64,000 nucleotides of DNA from Nocardia miyunensis NBRC 108239 (GCF_001613065.1 NZ_BDBQ01000036.1:121908-185907), one strand, 5' to 3'; numbered from the stretch's first letter, positions 50,749-60,645 are shown. Notes: generated by a model from the letters alone, not told the origin. Translations and numbers: made by a program.

Positions 50749-51393
50749 TCAGGCGTCCGAGGGCGGCAGGTCCAGGTCGCCGGTGAGATAGCGCTGCAGT
50801 GATGGCCCGACGAGCCGCGCGAGTTCGTCGGCGCTCATCGAGGCGATCGGTTCGATGCCGATGATCTTGCGGGCCATCAGCACCCCGCCCATCTGCGCCA
50901 CCGCCAGTGCCACCCGCGCATACCCGGAGCCGGGTGGCGAATCCACCCGGTCGCGAACGTCTCTCAGGATGACCTCGAGTACGAAGCTGCGTACCAGCGC
51001 GGCGTCACCGCCGCCGAGTATGGCGCGGAACGCGGCGATCGCGGAGGCGCCGACGGGTGAGTCCCACACGCCGATCACCGTGCGCACGATCGTTTCGCCG
51101 AGCCCGTCGACCGGCGCGGCCGCGATGTGCGCCCGGATGACGTCGGTGTCCACAGGCAGATTCACCACGGCCGTGAGCAATTCCTGCTTGGTGCCGAAAT
51201 AGTGATGCACCAGAGCGGGATCGACTCCCGCGGCGCTCGCGATGGACCGGATGGACGTCTTGTCGAATCCGACCTCCGCGAACCGCATGCGGGCGGCATC
51301 GAGGATGGCCTCGCGAGTTCCGGACTGCCCGGGACGTCGCCCGCTGCGGCCGGATGCGGCAGTGTCGTCGGGATCGTGCGCGGATACGCTCAC
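50749..51393 (-). CDS. TetR-family transcriptional regulator
   Basis: The 214-aa regulator has an N-terminal helix-turn-helix (about 22-70) with M-R-F-A-E-V-G-F-D-K-T-S-I-R-S-I and H-H-Y-F-G-T-K-Q-E-L-L, followed by a helical ligand domain. GTG 51393. It is the last of three genes on the minus strand, after an ABC exporter pair, matching Rv1685c-Rv1687c, so it probably regulates that exporter. The direct repeat at 52950-52976 is a candidate site. Confidence 0.9.
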   Translation of the reverse strand: MSVSAHDPDDTAASGRSGRRPGQSGTREAILDAARMRFAEVGFDKTSIRSIASAAGVDPALVHHYFGTKQELLTAVVNLPVDTDVIRAHIAAAPVDGLGETIVRTVIGVWDSPVGASAIAAFRAILGGGDAALVRSFVLEVILRDVRDRVDSPPGSGYARVALAVAQMGGVLMARKIIGIEPIASMSADELARLVGPSLQRYLTGDLDLPPSDA

Positions 51394-51436
51394 CCAGCAT
51401 CCTTTCCGGCCCGAGCGGGCCCCCGCGTGGCCGCGC

Positions 51437-52198
51437 TCACGCCGTGCGCCTGCGTAGCGTCGCAGCCCCCAAAGTCAGTGCGACAAGGGCGAATACGGCC
51501 ACGATACCCAGGTCACGCCACATCAGCGCGGTCGCCCCGGTATACCGGGAAACCTCTTGCAGCGCGTCGACCGCGTAGCTCAGCGGCAGCACGTCGCTGA
51601 TCACCTCGAGCCAGCGCGGCAGCTGAGCGCGCGGCACCAGCAATCCGCACAGGAAGAACTGCGGTCCGACGATGAGCGGCATGAACTGCACGGCCTGAAA
51701 TTCGGTGCGCGCGAACGCGCTCGCCAGCAGTCCTAGTGCGACACCCAGTACGGCGTCGAGCACCGCGATCAGCAGGACCAGCCAGACACTGCCCGCCGCA
51801 TGCATGCCCAGCAGCCAGAACGCCACAAGGCAGGCGACCGCGGCCTGCACCGTGGCCGCCAGGGAGAAGGCCGACCCGTAGCCGGCCAGCAGATCCAGCT
51901 TCGACAGGGGAGTGGTCATCAGTCGCTCGAGTGTGCCGGAGGTTCTTTCGCGCTGCATGGCGATCGCGGTGATCAGGAACATCACGATGAACGGCAGGAT
52001 GCCGAGCATGCTGATGCCGACCCGGTCGAACAGCGTCGGCATGCCCGGCATCGAGGGCATGTCGCGGTACACGAAATACAGCAGCGCCAGCAGCAGCGTC
52101 GGCACCAGGACCAGCATGGCCACGGTGCGCCGATCCGCGCGCAGCTGCCGCAGGATTCGCACGGTCGTGGCGGTGTAGCAGCCGAAAATCATTGTCAT
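51437..52198 (-). CDS. ABC-2 type exporter, membrane subunit
   Basis: The 253-aa permease has six hydrophobic spans. The family loop Q-R-E-R-T-S-G-T-L-E-R-L-M-T-T-P-L (about 82-98) marks ABC-2 drug/lipid exporters. Its first codon overlaps the stop of the ATPase gene (ATGA). Partner of the ATPase upstream; substrate unknown, perhaps a drug or an envelope lipid. Confidence 0.92.
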   Translation of the reverse strand: MTMIFGCYTATTVRILRQLRADRRTVAMLVLVPTLLLALLYFVYRDMPSMPGMPTLFDRVGISMLGILPFIVMFLITAIAMQRERTSGTLERLMTTPLSKLDLLAGYGSAFSLAATVQAAVACLVAFWLLGMHAAGSVWLVLLIAVLDAVLGVALGLLASAFARTEFQAVQFMPLIVGPQFFLCGLLVPRAQLPRWLEVISDVLPLSYAVDALQEVSRYTGATALMWRDLGIVAVFALVALTLGAATLRRRTA

Positions 52199-52926
52199 GA
52201 CCGCTCTCCCATTCTGATCAGGGCGAGAAATGCGTTCTCCAAGCTGGTTTCACCGGTTTCCGCGCGCAGCTCGGCGGGGCTGAGCTGGGCCAGCAGACGT
52301 CCCTCGCGCATCAGCAGCAGCTGGTCGCAGTGTTCGGCCTCGTCCATCACATGACTGGACACCAGCAGCGTGCGGCCCTGATCGGCGAGGGCGTGGAACT
52401 GCTTCCACAGGTCCACGCGCAGCACCGGATCCAGCCCGACGGTCGGCTCGTCCAGTACCAGGAGTTCGGGATCGGCGACCAGCGCGCAGGCGAGTGAGGC
52501 GCGGGTGGCCTGGCCGCCGGAGAGCTGATTGCCGCGTTGGCGGGCGTGTTCGGCGAGACCGACCGCGGCGATGGCCCCGGTGACGTCGTCGCGGGAACGC
52601 CCGTACAGCGCGCCGAAGTATCCGACGTTGTCCAGGACGGTGAGGTCGTCGTAGATGCTCGGGGCCTGCGTCACGTATCCCACGCGCGCCCGCAGCCCCG
52701 GCGTTCCGGCGGGCTCGCCGAGCACGCGCACGCTGCCCGCCTCGACGATCTGGGTGCCGACGACGCTGCGCATGAGCGTGGTCTTCCCGCAGCCGGAGGG
52801 CCCGAGCAGACCGGTGATGCTGCCGCGCGGCACGGTCAGCGAAATATCGTGCAGCACTTCGTGTTCGCCGCGACGCACCCGCAGGTGCTCCACCTCGATC
52901 GCGGGGGACGGATCAGATGCCGTCAT
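52195..52926 (-). CDS. ABC exporter ATP-binding subunit
   Basis: The 243-aa ATPase has Walker A G-P-S-G-C-G-K-T-T (about 42-50), Q-loop in V-T-Q-A, signature L-S-G-G-Q, Walker B L-L-V-L-D-E-P-T, D-loop G-L-D-P, and switch His in S-S-H-V-M-D-E-A. These are typical of the drug/ABC-2 group. ATG 52926; first gene of the ATPase-permease-TetR unit. Confidence 0.94.
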   Translation of the reverse strand: MTASDPSPAIEVEHLRVRRGEHEVLHDISLTVPRGSITGLLGPSGCGKTTLMRSVVGTQIVEAGSVRVLGEPAGTPGLRARVGYVTQAPSIYDDLTVLDNVGYFGALYGRSRDDVTGAIAAVGLAEHARQRGNQLSGGQATRASLACALVADPELLVLDEPTVGLDPVLRVDLWKQFHALADQGRTLLVSSHVMDEAEHCDQLLLMREGRLLAQLSPAELRAETGETSLENAFLALIRMGERS

Positions 52927-52949
52927 GGGTCATCCTCTTATTTCACCGA

Positions 52950-52976
52950 GTGTTGAATTCATTGTGTGTTGAATTC
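52950..52976. promoter_or_regulatory. Direct repeat upstream of ABC operon
   Basis: GTGTTGAATTC occurs twice, at 52950-52960 and 52966-52976, spaced 16 bases and 24 bases before the ATPase start. Each contains the palindrome GAATTC. Probable binding sites for the TetR regulator of this operon, possibly overlapping the promoter. Confidence 0.6.
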
Positions 52977-53143
52977 TGCGCCTGTCTCGCGCCCGGCGCA
53001 ACCCCCTGACCGCGCGCACTTTCCCGGATATCTCCGGTTCGTTACGCTCGCAGGCGAGAGATGTTCCTGCCTGATGGCGGTCCGGCTACCCGAGCGGTGA
53101 TCTGTTCGGTCGAAACCTTCCGCGGCAGAAAGGCAGTCCTGTC

Positions 53144-55078
53144 ATGACCCAGGTGCACCCCGATCCCGCGCTCGCCGTCAAACAACCCAGCGCCGCCACT
53201 CGAGCCGCCCAGCTCGACTTCATCGCCGGGCTGCCGTTCGACGACGTCCGCGATCTCGACGATTCCGCGCGCGGATTCGTCGGAACCCTCGACCCGCCGC
53301 TGATCACGCGCTCCGACGGCAGCACGCTGTTCGATCTGAACGCCTACGACTTCGTCACCGACGTCACCGCGCCGCCGAGTGTGAATCCCAGCCTGTGGCG
53401 GCACGCGCTGGTCAACAAGCCGCACGGACTGTTCCGGGTGATGGACGGGGTGTACCAGCTGCGCGGCCTGGACGTATCCAATATGACGATCGTCGAGGGC
53501 GACACCGGGATCATCGTGATCGACCCGCTGACGTACATGGAGACCGCGAAGGCCGGTCTCGAGCTGTACTTCCGGCATCGTCCGGCCCGCCCGGTCATGG
53601 CCGTGATCTACACGCACAGCCACGCCGACCACTACGGCGGCGTCAAGTCCGTCGTCGACGAGACCGACGTGCGAACCGGGCGGACGCAGGTGATCGCACC
53701 GGCGGGATTTCTGCGGGAGGCGGTGGCCGAGAACGTCTACGCCGGTAACGCGATGGCTCGCCGGGCCATCTACATGTACGGCTCGGTGCTGGCTCGCGGT
53801 CCGCAGGGGCAGCTCAACGCCGGACTGGCCAACGGTCTTCCGCACGGCGGGACCGCCTCGCTGATCGCGCCGACCGACACCGTCACCACCACCGGCGACA
53901 GGCGCACGGTGGACGGCGTCGAGATGGTGTTCCAGATGGCCCCCGGCACCGAAGCGCCCGCGGAGTTCCTCATCCACTTTCCCGCCAAGCGGTTGATGTG
54001 CGCGGCCGAGGATGCCACCCACACGATGCACAACCTCTACACCCTGCGCGGTGCGCAGGTCCGCGATGCGGCGACCTGGTGGAAGGTGCTCGACGAGACG
54101 ATCGAGATGTTCGGCGCGGACACCGATGTGGTAATCGCCCAGCATCACTGGCCGCGCTGGGGCAACGCCGACGTCCTGCGATTCCTCGAACAGCAGCGCG
54201 ACCTGTACAAATACCTGCACGACCAGTCGCTGCGACTGGCCAATCAGGGGTACACCATGTCCGAGATCGCCGAACGCGTCGAGCTGCCGCCCGGTCTGGC
54301 CGGGCAGTGGCACTGCCGCGGTTACTACGGTTCGGCCAAGCACAATGCCAAGGCCGTCTACCAGCGGTATCTGGGCTGGTACGACAGTCACCCCGCACAT
54401 CTGGACCCGCTGCCGCCGGAGGCGTCCGCCCCGAAGTACGTCGAGTACATGGGTGGCGCGCAGGCTGTGCTGGATCGGGCTCGCGCCGCCTACGATGCGG
54501 GTGAATACCGTTGGGTGGCAGAGGTTCTCGCGCACGTGGTGTTCGCCGATCCGCGCAACACCGTCGCACGCGACCTGCAGGCCGATGCGCTCGAACAACT
54601 CGGCTATCAGGCCGAGAACGGTACGTGGCGGAACGAATACCTCATGGGCGCGAAGGAATTGCGCGAGGGCGTACACGATCTCGGCTCGATCCAGCTGGCC
54701 GGACCCGATGTGCTGGCCGCGATGACCCTGGACATGCTGCTGGACTATCTGGGCATCCGCCTGGACGGTCCCGCCGCCTGGGGTAACCACGCCGCGTTCA
54801 ACTGGACGTTCGCCGATTTCGACGGCGTCGACAAGCAGTTCGCGGTCCGGCTCAGCAATGGCGCCCTGGTCTACACCGCCGAGAAGACCCTGCCCGATCC
54901 GGACGCCACCGTGTACTGGGATCGCGAGGCATTCCAGAACATCATCCTGGACACGACGACGCTCGACCGGGAGATCGCCTCGGGCGCGGTGCGGGTCGAC
55001 GGGGACGTCGCCACACTGTCCGGTCTGTTCGAACTGTTCGACACCTTCCCGTTCTGGTTTCCCATCGTCACGCCGTGA
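53144..55078 (+). CDS. Alkyl sulfatase (SdsA1-like)
   Basis: Class III sulfatase that hydrolyses primary or secondary alkyl sulfates such as SDS. The 644-aa protein has a metallo-beta-lactamase domain with the zinc motif T-H-S-H-A-D-H (157-163), further metal ligands in the A-A-E-D region (about 285-290), a helical dimerisation domain (about 400-530), and a C-terminal SCP2-like domain (about 535-644) that takes up the alkyl chain. No signal peptide, so it is probably cytosolic. ATG 53144 after AAAGG. A palindrome at 53024-53037 may control it. Confidence 0.92.
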   Translation: MTQVHPDPALAVKQPSAATRAAQLDFIAGLPFDDVRDLDDSARGFVGTLDPPLITRSDGSTLFDLNAYDFVTDVTAPPSVNPSLWRHALVNKPHGLFRVMDGVYQLRGLDVSNMTIVEGDTGIIVIDPLTYMETAKAGLELYFRHRPARPVMAVIYTHSHADHYGGVKSVVDETDVRTGRTQVIAPAGFLREAVAENVYAGNAMARRAIYMYGSVLARGPQGQLNAGLANGLPHGGTASLIAPTDTVTTTGDRRTVDGVEMVFQMAPGTEAPAEFLIHFPAKRLMCAAEDATHTMHNLYTLRGAQVRDAATWWKVLDETIEMFGADTDVVIAQHHWPRWGNADVLRFLEQQRDLYKYLHDQSLRLANQGYTMSEIAERVELPPGLAGQWHCRGYYGSAKHNAKAVYQRYLGWYDSHPAHLDPLPPEASAPKYVEYMGGAQAVLDRARAAYDAGEYRWVAEVLAHVVFADPRNTVARDLQADALEQLGYQAENGTWRNEYLMGAKELREGVHDLGSIQLAGPDVLAAMTLDMLLDYLGIRLDGPAAWGNHAAFNWTFADFDGVDKQFAVRLSNGALVYTAEKTLPDPDATVYWDREAFQNIILDTTTLDREIASGAVRVDGDVATLSGLFELFDTFPFWFPIVTP

Positions 55079-55085
55079 ATTCCGT

Positions 55086-55118
55086 CCTGCGTGGCACTCC
55101 CGGCGGGTGCCGCGCAGG
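55086..55118 (+). terminator. Alkyl sulfatase terminator
   Basis: CCTGCGTGGCAC (55086-55097) pairs with GTGCCGCGCAGG (55107-55118) over 12 bp with one G-U pair and a 9-base loop, seven bases after the stop. Confidence 0.8.
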
Positions 55119-55230
55119 GCATTCGGCGGATTTCCATGACTATGACCGTCGTCACCATCGCGAGTGTCACGGATGGGTGCGCTGATCTGTCCCATGGTCG
55201 ACAGCGAATCGCAACCCATCGGAGGGCATC

Positions 55231-56412
55231 ATGAACACCACCGTGAATCAGGAGATCGTCGTGCTGGGCGGCGGATACACCGGCGTGCTCGCCACCGTCC
55301 GGCTCGCCCGCCGCACCCGCCGCGCGAAGGTTCGGATCACCCTGGTCAACCCGTCGGACCGGTTCGTCGAACGGCTGCGCATGCATCAGATCGCAGCGGG
55401 TCAGCAGCTGGCGAACCGGCGTATCACCGAGTTGCTGGACGGGACCGGGGCGCGTTTCCACCGCGCGGCCGCGACCGGTATCGATCCAGCCGCCCGGCAG
55501 GTCACGTTGTCCGACGGCGCGACCCTGCACTACGACACGCTGGTCTACGCGCTCGGCAGCGCCACCGACACCGAGCGGGTGCCGGGCGTCGCGGATCATG
55601 CCTGGACGTTGAACGATCCGGTACGGGCACATCACTTCTCGGAACGTCTCACCGAACTGGCGATGGCGGGCGGCACGGTGACGGTGGTCGGCGGCGGGCT
55701 CACCGGAGTCGAGGCGGCGACAGAGATCGCCGAGAGCCACCCGGATCTGCCGGTCACGCTGGTCGCCGCCGCTGAACCCGGCTCGATGATGGGCCCCGGG
55801 GCGCGTGCCCATCTCGACCGCGCCTTCGAACGCCTGGGCATCGTCCGCCGGATCGGGGTGCAGGTGGACAAGGTGCTGCCCCAGGCGATCCGGTTGAGCA
55901 CCGGCGAGCTGATCGCCTCGGATCTGACCCTGTGGACCGCGGGCGTGCGAGTGCCGCCGCTCGCAGCCGATGCCGGAATAGCCACGGACGCAACGGGTTC
56001 GGTGATCACCGACGCGACGTTGCGCTCGGTCTCGCATCCGGATGTGTACGCGATCGGCGACGCCGCGAGCGTGGTGCAGCCGTTCGGGCGGCTGCACGGC
56101 ACGTGTCAGAGCGGGATGCCGACCGCCGCATATGTCGCCGATGCCATCGCGCGCAGGCTGCGCGGCCGGGAGGTCCCGCCGTTCCGGTTCGGCTACGTCC
56201 ATCAGCCGGTGAGCCTGGGGCGGCGGGATGCGGTCATCCAGTTCACCAACGCCGATGACACACCCAAGCGCTGGTATCTGACCGGCCGGGTCGCGGTGCG
56301 CTACAAGGACATCGTGAGCGGCAGCCCGTGGCCGGTATTCGGCATGAGCACGCGAATGACCGTGCCCGTGCAGTTCTCTCGCGGCGGTCGCCGCACCCGG
56401 GATCGGGTATGA
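55231..56412 (+). CDS. FAD/NAD(P)-dependent oxidoreductase, NDH-2-like
   Basis: The 393-aa flavoprotein has the FAD motif G-G-G-Y-T-G-V-L-A (about 13-21), the NAD(P) motif V-V-G-G-G-L-T-G-V-E-A-A (about 151-162), and the late FAD motif D-V-Y-A-I-G-D-A-A. No C-terminal membrane anchor is obvious, unlike respiratory NDH-2. Its stop overlaps the sigma-factor start by ATGA. An oxidoreductase beside an ECF41 sigma gene is a known arrangement and marks it as the likely sigma target. Confidence 0.9.
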   Translation: MNTTVNQEIVVLGGGYTGVLATVRLARRTRRAKVRITLVNPSDRFVERLRMHQIAAGQQLANRRITELLDGTGARFHRAAATGIDPAARQVTLSDGATLHYDTLVYALGSATDTERVPGVADHAWTLNDPVRAHHFSERLTELAMAGGTVTVVGGGLTGVEAATEIAESHPDLPVTLVAAAEPGSMMGPGARAHLDRAFERLGIVRRIGVQVDKVLPQAIRLSTGELIASDLTLWTAGVRVPPLAADAGIATDATGSVITDATLRSVSHPDVYAIGDAASVVQPFGRLHGTCQSGMPTAAYVADAIARRLRGREVPPFRFGYVHQPVSLGRRDAVIQFTNADDTPKRWYLTGRVAVRYKDIVSGSPWPVFGMSTRMTVPVQFSRGGRRTRDRV

Positions 56413-57365
56413 CCGCGCGTCCGCGAGTTCCGGCGTCCGCCGTGCGCTATCCGGTAGGCATGATTCCCATGCGGGACGACACATCTCCGGAACCCGAATC
56501 CGACGACCCGTTCGCCGAACATCGACGGCTGTTGTTCGGCACCGCCTACCGGATGCTCGGCACGGTCACCGACGCCGAGGACGTCCTGCAGGACGCCTGG
56601 ATCACCTGGCACGGCGCGGACCGCTCGTCGGTCCGCAACCCCAGGGCGTACCTCGTGCGAACAGTGGTCAACCTGGCGCTCAATCGTCTCACCTCCGCCC
56701 GCGCGACGCGCGAAACCTATGTGGGCCCTTGGCTTCCCGAGCCCGTGCTCACCGAACCGAGTGCCGCCGAGGAGACCGTGATGGCCGACGACGTCTCGAC
56801 CGCGATGCTGGTCGTGCTGGAGACGCTGACTCCGGTCGAGCGCGCGGTGTTCGTCCTGCGCGAGGTGTTCGGCTTCTCCCATGCCGAGATCGCCGGATTC
56901 ATCGAACGGCCGGAGGCGACCGTCCGGCAGATCGCGCACCGCGCCCGCGCGCATGTGCAGGCGCGGCGGCCGCGCTGTGACAGCGATGTCGCCGAGCGCC
57001 GGGAGATCACCGAGAAGTTCCTGGCCGCGGCCCACGGCGGCGACGTCAACGCGCTGATGGAACTGCTCGCCCCCGACGTCACGCTCTGGAACGACGGCGG
57101 CGGCAAGGTCACCGCGGCGCGTCGCCCGCTGTACGGGCCGGACCATGTCGCGCGCTGGATGCTCGGCGTGCTGGCCAAACCGGTGTCCGCGGGCATCCGG
57201 TTCGCGCCGGCGACGATCAACGGCGAGCTCGGTCTGCTGGTCCTGTTCGGTGAGTTGCCGGTCGGCGCGCTCACCTACGACATTCTGGACGGCCGCATCC
57301 TGAACGTGCGTTTCCAGGTGAACCCGGACAAGGTCTCCGGCCTGCGTTCCCAGACGGGACAGTAG
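56409..57365 (+). CDS. ECF41-family RNA polymerase sigma factor
   Basis: Extracytoplasmic-function sigma factor with a C-terminal SnoaL-like extension, 318 aa. Sigma region 2 lies at about 35-95 (Y-R-M-L-G-T-V-T-D-A-E-D-V-L-Q-D), region 4 at about 130-185. ECF41 marks are present: the linker W-L-P-E-P, D-G-G-G-K in the extension, and N-P-D-K near the end. There is no anti-sigma gene; in this group the extension itself controls activity. ATG 56409 is coupled to the oxidoreductase; ATG 56460 is an alternative. Confidence 0.93.
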   Translation: MTARPRVPASAVRYPVGMIPMRDDTSPEPESDDPFAEHRRLLFGTAYRMLGTVTDAEDVLQDAWITWHGADRSSVRNPRAYLVRTVVNLALNRLTSARATRETYVGPWLPEPVLTEPSAAEETVMADDVSTAMLVVLETLTPVERAVFVLREVFGFSHAEIAGFIERPEATVRQIAHRARAHVQARRPRCDSDVAERREITEKFLAAAHGGDVNALMELLAPDVTLWNDGGGKVTAARRPLYGPDHVARWMLGVLAKPVSAGIRFAPATINGELGLLVLFGELPVGALTYDILDGRILNVRFQVNPDKVSGLRSQTGQ

Positions 57366-57524
57366 CGGCCGCAACGCATTCCGTGGCTGGTTACCACTGT
57401 CACCCATCGAGGGCCGAAAGTCCTCGATCGTCGCGGTACACCGATATTCGGGGTGCGTAAGGAATTAATTTCGGTCTCCTCGGCTCGCGAGGAGCCGGAA
57501 TCGCACTGCCGCAGGAGCATACAG

Positions 57525-57857
57525 ATGAATATCGGATCGAGCCGCGCGACGCATCGTTCCACCGCCCGCCGATCGCTTGCACGTCGAATCATGGTGGCGC
57601 CATGGGTATTCGCCGCAATCATCGGCACCGGCTCCCTGGCCGGCCCGCCCATCGCCGCGGCCGCCCCCGCCTTCGTCTCCTGCCCAGCCCAGGACTACCA
57701 GAACGTCAGCGGCAACTGCGTCCCCCGCCCTGAAGCCGGCCCCGACGGCGGCGTCCCCACCGGCGCGACCGCCCAGTGCCGCGACGGCGAATACAGCTTC
57801 AGCCAGCACCGCAGCGGCACCTGCTCCGGCCACGGCGGCGTCGCCCGCTGGCTGTAA
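57525..57857 (+). CDS. Small secreted Cys-rich protein (DUF3761-like)
   Basis: The 110-aa protein has a long basic N-terminus, a hydrophobic stretch (about 24-44) and cleavage likely after P-I-A-A-A-A. The mature part has four Cys, able to form two disulfides, and ends with Q-C-R-D-G-E-Y-S-F-S then C-S-G-H-G-G-V, the DUF3761 pattern. ATG 57525 with AGGAG seven bases upstream. Function unknown; probably an envelope or excreted protein. Confidence 0.85.
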   Translation: MNIGSSRATHRSTARRSLARRIMVAPWVFAAIIGTGSLAGPPIAAAAPAFVSCPAQDYQNVSGNCVPRPEAGPDGGVPTGATAQCRDGEYSFSQHRSGTCSGHGGVARWL

Positions 57858-57865
57858 CCGGAGCG

Positions 57866-57885
57866 CCGCGACTCGGGTCGCGCGG
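57866..57885 (+). terminator. Terminator after the DUF3761 gene
   Basis: CCGCGAC (57866-57872) pairs with GTCGCGCGG (57877-57885) with one bulge and a tetraloop TCGG, eight bases after the stop. Confidence 0.65.
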
Positions 57886-58251
57886 ATCGGTGGCGTCCCG
57901 ACATCGCTGACTCGACGCTGCCGGTCCCCGGCACACCGCTCCGCGCCGTACGGGCATCAGCTTCGAACGGCATCAGAGCGCATCTGTTCGGCCGCGACGA
58001 TGTTGCTCGGTGGCGGGGACCGAGTTGCACCGGGTTCGTATCGCGGCTTCCGGGCTCGCCTGCACCTCGCAGGTGTAAACCGACGATTGCGTCCGTGGGC
58101 CTCATGACGACCAGCGCATCTCCGGCGAGCGTGATAGCGGATCTGTTTCGGGCCGGACCGTGTCGCACGTGGTCCACTCGGTTTCCCGAATCTCGGCGTC
58201 CGATCGGGGGTGCCGACGCGCTCGCGGCGGTGGTCTGGACAATCGGGGGTT
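57886..58251. other. Intergenic stretch without a gene
   Basis: 366 bases between the DUF3761 terminator and mpg. No open frame with a ribosome site or coding-like composition. Presumably contains the mpg promoter, but no clear -35/-10 pair is visible. Confidence 0.5.
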
Positions 58252-58875
58252 GTGTGTGCGGAGGAACTTGCCCTGGATCCGGTGTCGGCGGCGCGGAGGC
58301 TGCTGGGCTCGACGATGTGGTCCGGGGAGGTCGGTGTCCGGATCGTGGAGGTGGAGGCGTACGGCGGTGACCCGGCGGGACCGTGGCCGGATCCGGCGGC
58401 GCATTCCGGGCGCGGGCGTACCCCGCGCAGTGCGGTCATGTTCGGTCCGCCCGGGGTGCTGTACGTCTACTTCAGTTACGGCATGCACACCTGCGTGAAC
58501 GTGATCTGCGGGCCCGACGGCGTGGCCAGCGGTGTGCTGCTGCGCGCGGGTGAGGTGATCGCCGGGCACGAGACCGTGCGAGCCCGGCGACCCGCCGCCC
58601 GCACGGAGACAGACCTGGCCAGGGGGCCGGGCAATTTCGGCAGCGCCCTCGGAATCACCTTGGACGACTACGGAACTCCGCTGTTCGATCCGAACTCGCA
58701 CATCCGGCTGGAGCTGGTCGCACCGCCCGTCGAACCGGGGGCGATCAGCGCGGGCCCCCGAGTCGGCGTGCGCCTGGAGGCCGACCGGCCGTGGCGGTTC
58801 TGGCTGACCGATTCGCTCGCCGTATCCACCTACCGCCGCAGCCCCCGCGCGCCCCAGGAGGAGACCTCCGCCTGA
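58252..58875 (+). CDS. mpg: 3-methyladenine DNA glycosylase (AAG/MPG type)
   Basis: Removes alkylated purines from DNA. The 207-aa protein has V-E-V-E-A-Y-G-G (about 36-43; the Glu is the catalytic base), the A-A-H-S-G-R-G-R-T-P segment, M-F-G-P-P-G-V-L-Y-V-Y and the A-R-G-P-G-N-F block. GTG 58252 matches the family start (A-E-E-L-A-x-D-P-V); earlier GTGs do not. Lies upstream of tyrS in the same order as Rv1688-Rv1689, with the leuA-GntR-DoxX block inserted between. Confidence 0.93.
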   Translation: MCAEELALDPVSAARRLLGSTMWSGEVGVRIVEVEAYGGDPAGPWPDPAAHSGRGRTPRSAVMFGPPGVLYVYFSYGMHTCVNVICGPDGVASGVLLRAGEVIAGHETVRARRPAARTETDLARGPGNFGSALGITLDDYGTPLFDPNSHIRLELVAPPVEPGAISAGPRVGVRLEADRPWRFWLTDSLAVSTYRRSPRAPQEETSA

Positions 58876-58908
58876 GGCGGCAGGGCTGTTCGGGTTGCCG
58901 TCTCGTGT

Positions 58909-60645
58909 CTACGCGGTGCGGACCCGGGCGGCTGGATAGGCGTTGTCCGCCGAGATCCGCGCGGCTGCGGCGACGACCGCACGGCAGGCGGCCTCGGCGG
59001 GCGAATCGCCGATTCCGATGGCCCACTGGGTAATTCCGCTGGATCGGTACTCGAGATAGGCGATCCGCGCATCCGGTCCGACGCGGTCGGCGGTCTGATG
59101 AGTCACCGAAAGCACTTCCATCGGCAGGCCCGCCTCGGTGGCCATCGTCGCCAGCGATTCGGCAGGGTCGTCCGTGTTCGCCGCGCGCTCGACTGTCCGC
59201 CCGTCCACCTCGAGCGCCAGGTGTGCGGAGGAGGCGTCGATCACGCACTTCGACAACCGGATTCGCTCGGACACCGGTGCGTACACGGTGATCAGCAACT
59301 CGCGCAGCACCGCCGCGGTCACCTCGTCCCCGGTCTCGTCGGTGAGCCGCTGGACGTGCTTCGCGAAATCGATCTGCAGCCGCCGAGGCAGCTCGATGCC
59401 GTATCCGGTGTCCAGCAGATAGGCGATACCGCCCTTGCCGGATTGGGAATTCACCCGGATCACCGCATCGTACGAGCGGCCCACATCCGCCGGATCGATC
59501 GGCAGATATGGCACATCCCAGGGGATCTCGCGTTCGGAACGACCCGCCCGCGCGGCTCGCTCGCGGTGGGCGGCGAAACCCTTCTTGATGGCGTCCTGAT
59601 GAGTTCCCGAGAACGCCGTGTACACCAGATCGCCGACGTAAGGATGCCGTTCGGCCACGGGCATCCGGGTGCAGTGCTCCACGGTCCTGCGGATCCGGTC
59701 GATATCGGAGAAGTCGATCATCGGATCGACGCCCTGCGCGTGCAGATTCAGCGCGAGCGTGGCGATGTCGACATTGCCGGTCCGCTCGCCGTTGCCGAAG
59801 ATGCAGCCCTCCACCCGCTGCGCCCCGGCGAGTACGGCCAACTCCGCGCACGCGATGCCGGTGCCGCGATCGTTGTGCGGATGCACCGACAGGATCACCG
59901 CGTCCCGCCGGGCCAGATTGCGATGCATGTACTCGATCTGGTCCGCGTACACGTTAGGCGTGGCGACCTCCACGGTCGCGGGCAGATTCAGGATCACCGG
60001 ACGTCGCGGCGTGGCATCCCACAGCGTCGTCATCGAATCACACACCTGCAGAACGAAATCCGGCTCGGTGAGGACGAATACCTCGGGGGAGAACTCGAAT
60101 CGGACGTTCTCCTGACCCCCGGCCAGCTCGAGGACGTCCCGTCCACCCGCGGTGATCAGCTTCGCCACCTCGTCGCGACTGCGGCCCAGTACCTGTTCGC
60201 GCCAGACCGGCGCGGTGGCGGTGTACATGTGGATCACCACGTCGTTGGCGATCCCCTCGACCGATTCGACGGTGCGTTCGATGAGATCGCGGCGGGCGGG
60301 GGTGAAAACGACGATGGTGACGTCCTCGGGTGCGAGGTCCGCATCGCGGATCAGGCGCACGAAATCGAAGTCGGTCTGCGAGGCGCTCGGATAGCCGACC
60401 TCGATCTCCTTGTACCCCATGGTGACCATGAGTTCGAAGAGCGCGCGTTTGCGTTCGGGATCCATCGGCTCGGCGAGAGCCTGATTGCCGTCGCGCAGAT
60501 CGACCGGCACCCACAGCGGGGCCTCGGTGATCCGTGCGGACGGCCACCGCCGATCGGTGAGCGGTACCGAAACTCGTTCGTACACATCGCGATAGCGATG
60601 CGAGGGCATGGCGGACGAGCACTGGCGGTTCCAGTGGGAAGACAT
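58909..60645 (-). CDS. leuA: 2-isopropylmalate synthase
   Basis: First committed enzyme of leucine synthesis: acetyl-CoA plus 2-ketoisovalerate. The 578-aa protein is of the long actinobacterial type. The TIM barrel (about 45-330) has R-D-G-N-Q-A-L and the metal motif H-P-H-N-D-R-G-T-G; the C-terminal LeuA regulatory domain for leucine feedback (about 460-575) is present though divergent. ATG 60645 matches the family start; no strong ribosome site. A leucine-rich leader peptide and terminator hairpin precede it, so expression is probably controlled by attenuation. Confidence 0.95.
   Translation of the reverse strand: MSSHWNRQCSSAMPSHRYRDVYERVSVPLTDRRWPSARITEAPLWVPVDLRDGNQALAEPMDPERKRALFELMVTMGYKEIEVGYPSASQTDFDFVRLIRDADLAPEDVTIVVFTPARRDLIERTVESVEGIANDVVIHMYTATAPVWREQVLGRSRDEVAKLITAGGRDVLELAGGQENVRFEFSPEVFVLTEPDFVLQVCDSMTTLWDATPRRPVILNLPATVEVATPNVYADQIEYMHRNLARRDAVILSVHPHNDRGTGIACAELAVLAGAQRVEGCIFGNGERTGNVDIATLALNLHAQGVDPMIDFSDIDRIRRTVEHCTRMPVAERHPYVGDLVYTAFSGTHQDAIKKGFAAHRERAARAGRSEREIPWDVPYLPIDPADVGRSYDAVIRVNSQSGKGGIAYLLDTGYGIELPRRLQIDFAKHVQRLTDETGDEVTAAVLRELLITVYAPVSERIRLSKCVIDASSAHLALEVDGRTVERAANTDDPAESLATMATEAGLPMEVLSVTHQTADRVGPDARIAYLEYRSSGITQWAIGIGDSPAEAACRAVVAAAARISADNAYPAARVRTA

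Noticed and set aside
53042..55219. 725-codon minus-strand open frame
   Set aside because: Shadow of the alkyl sulfatase gene; His/Arg/Gly-rich translation without any domain.
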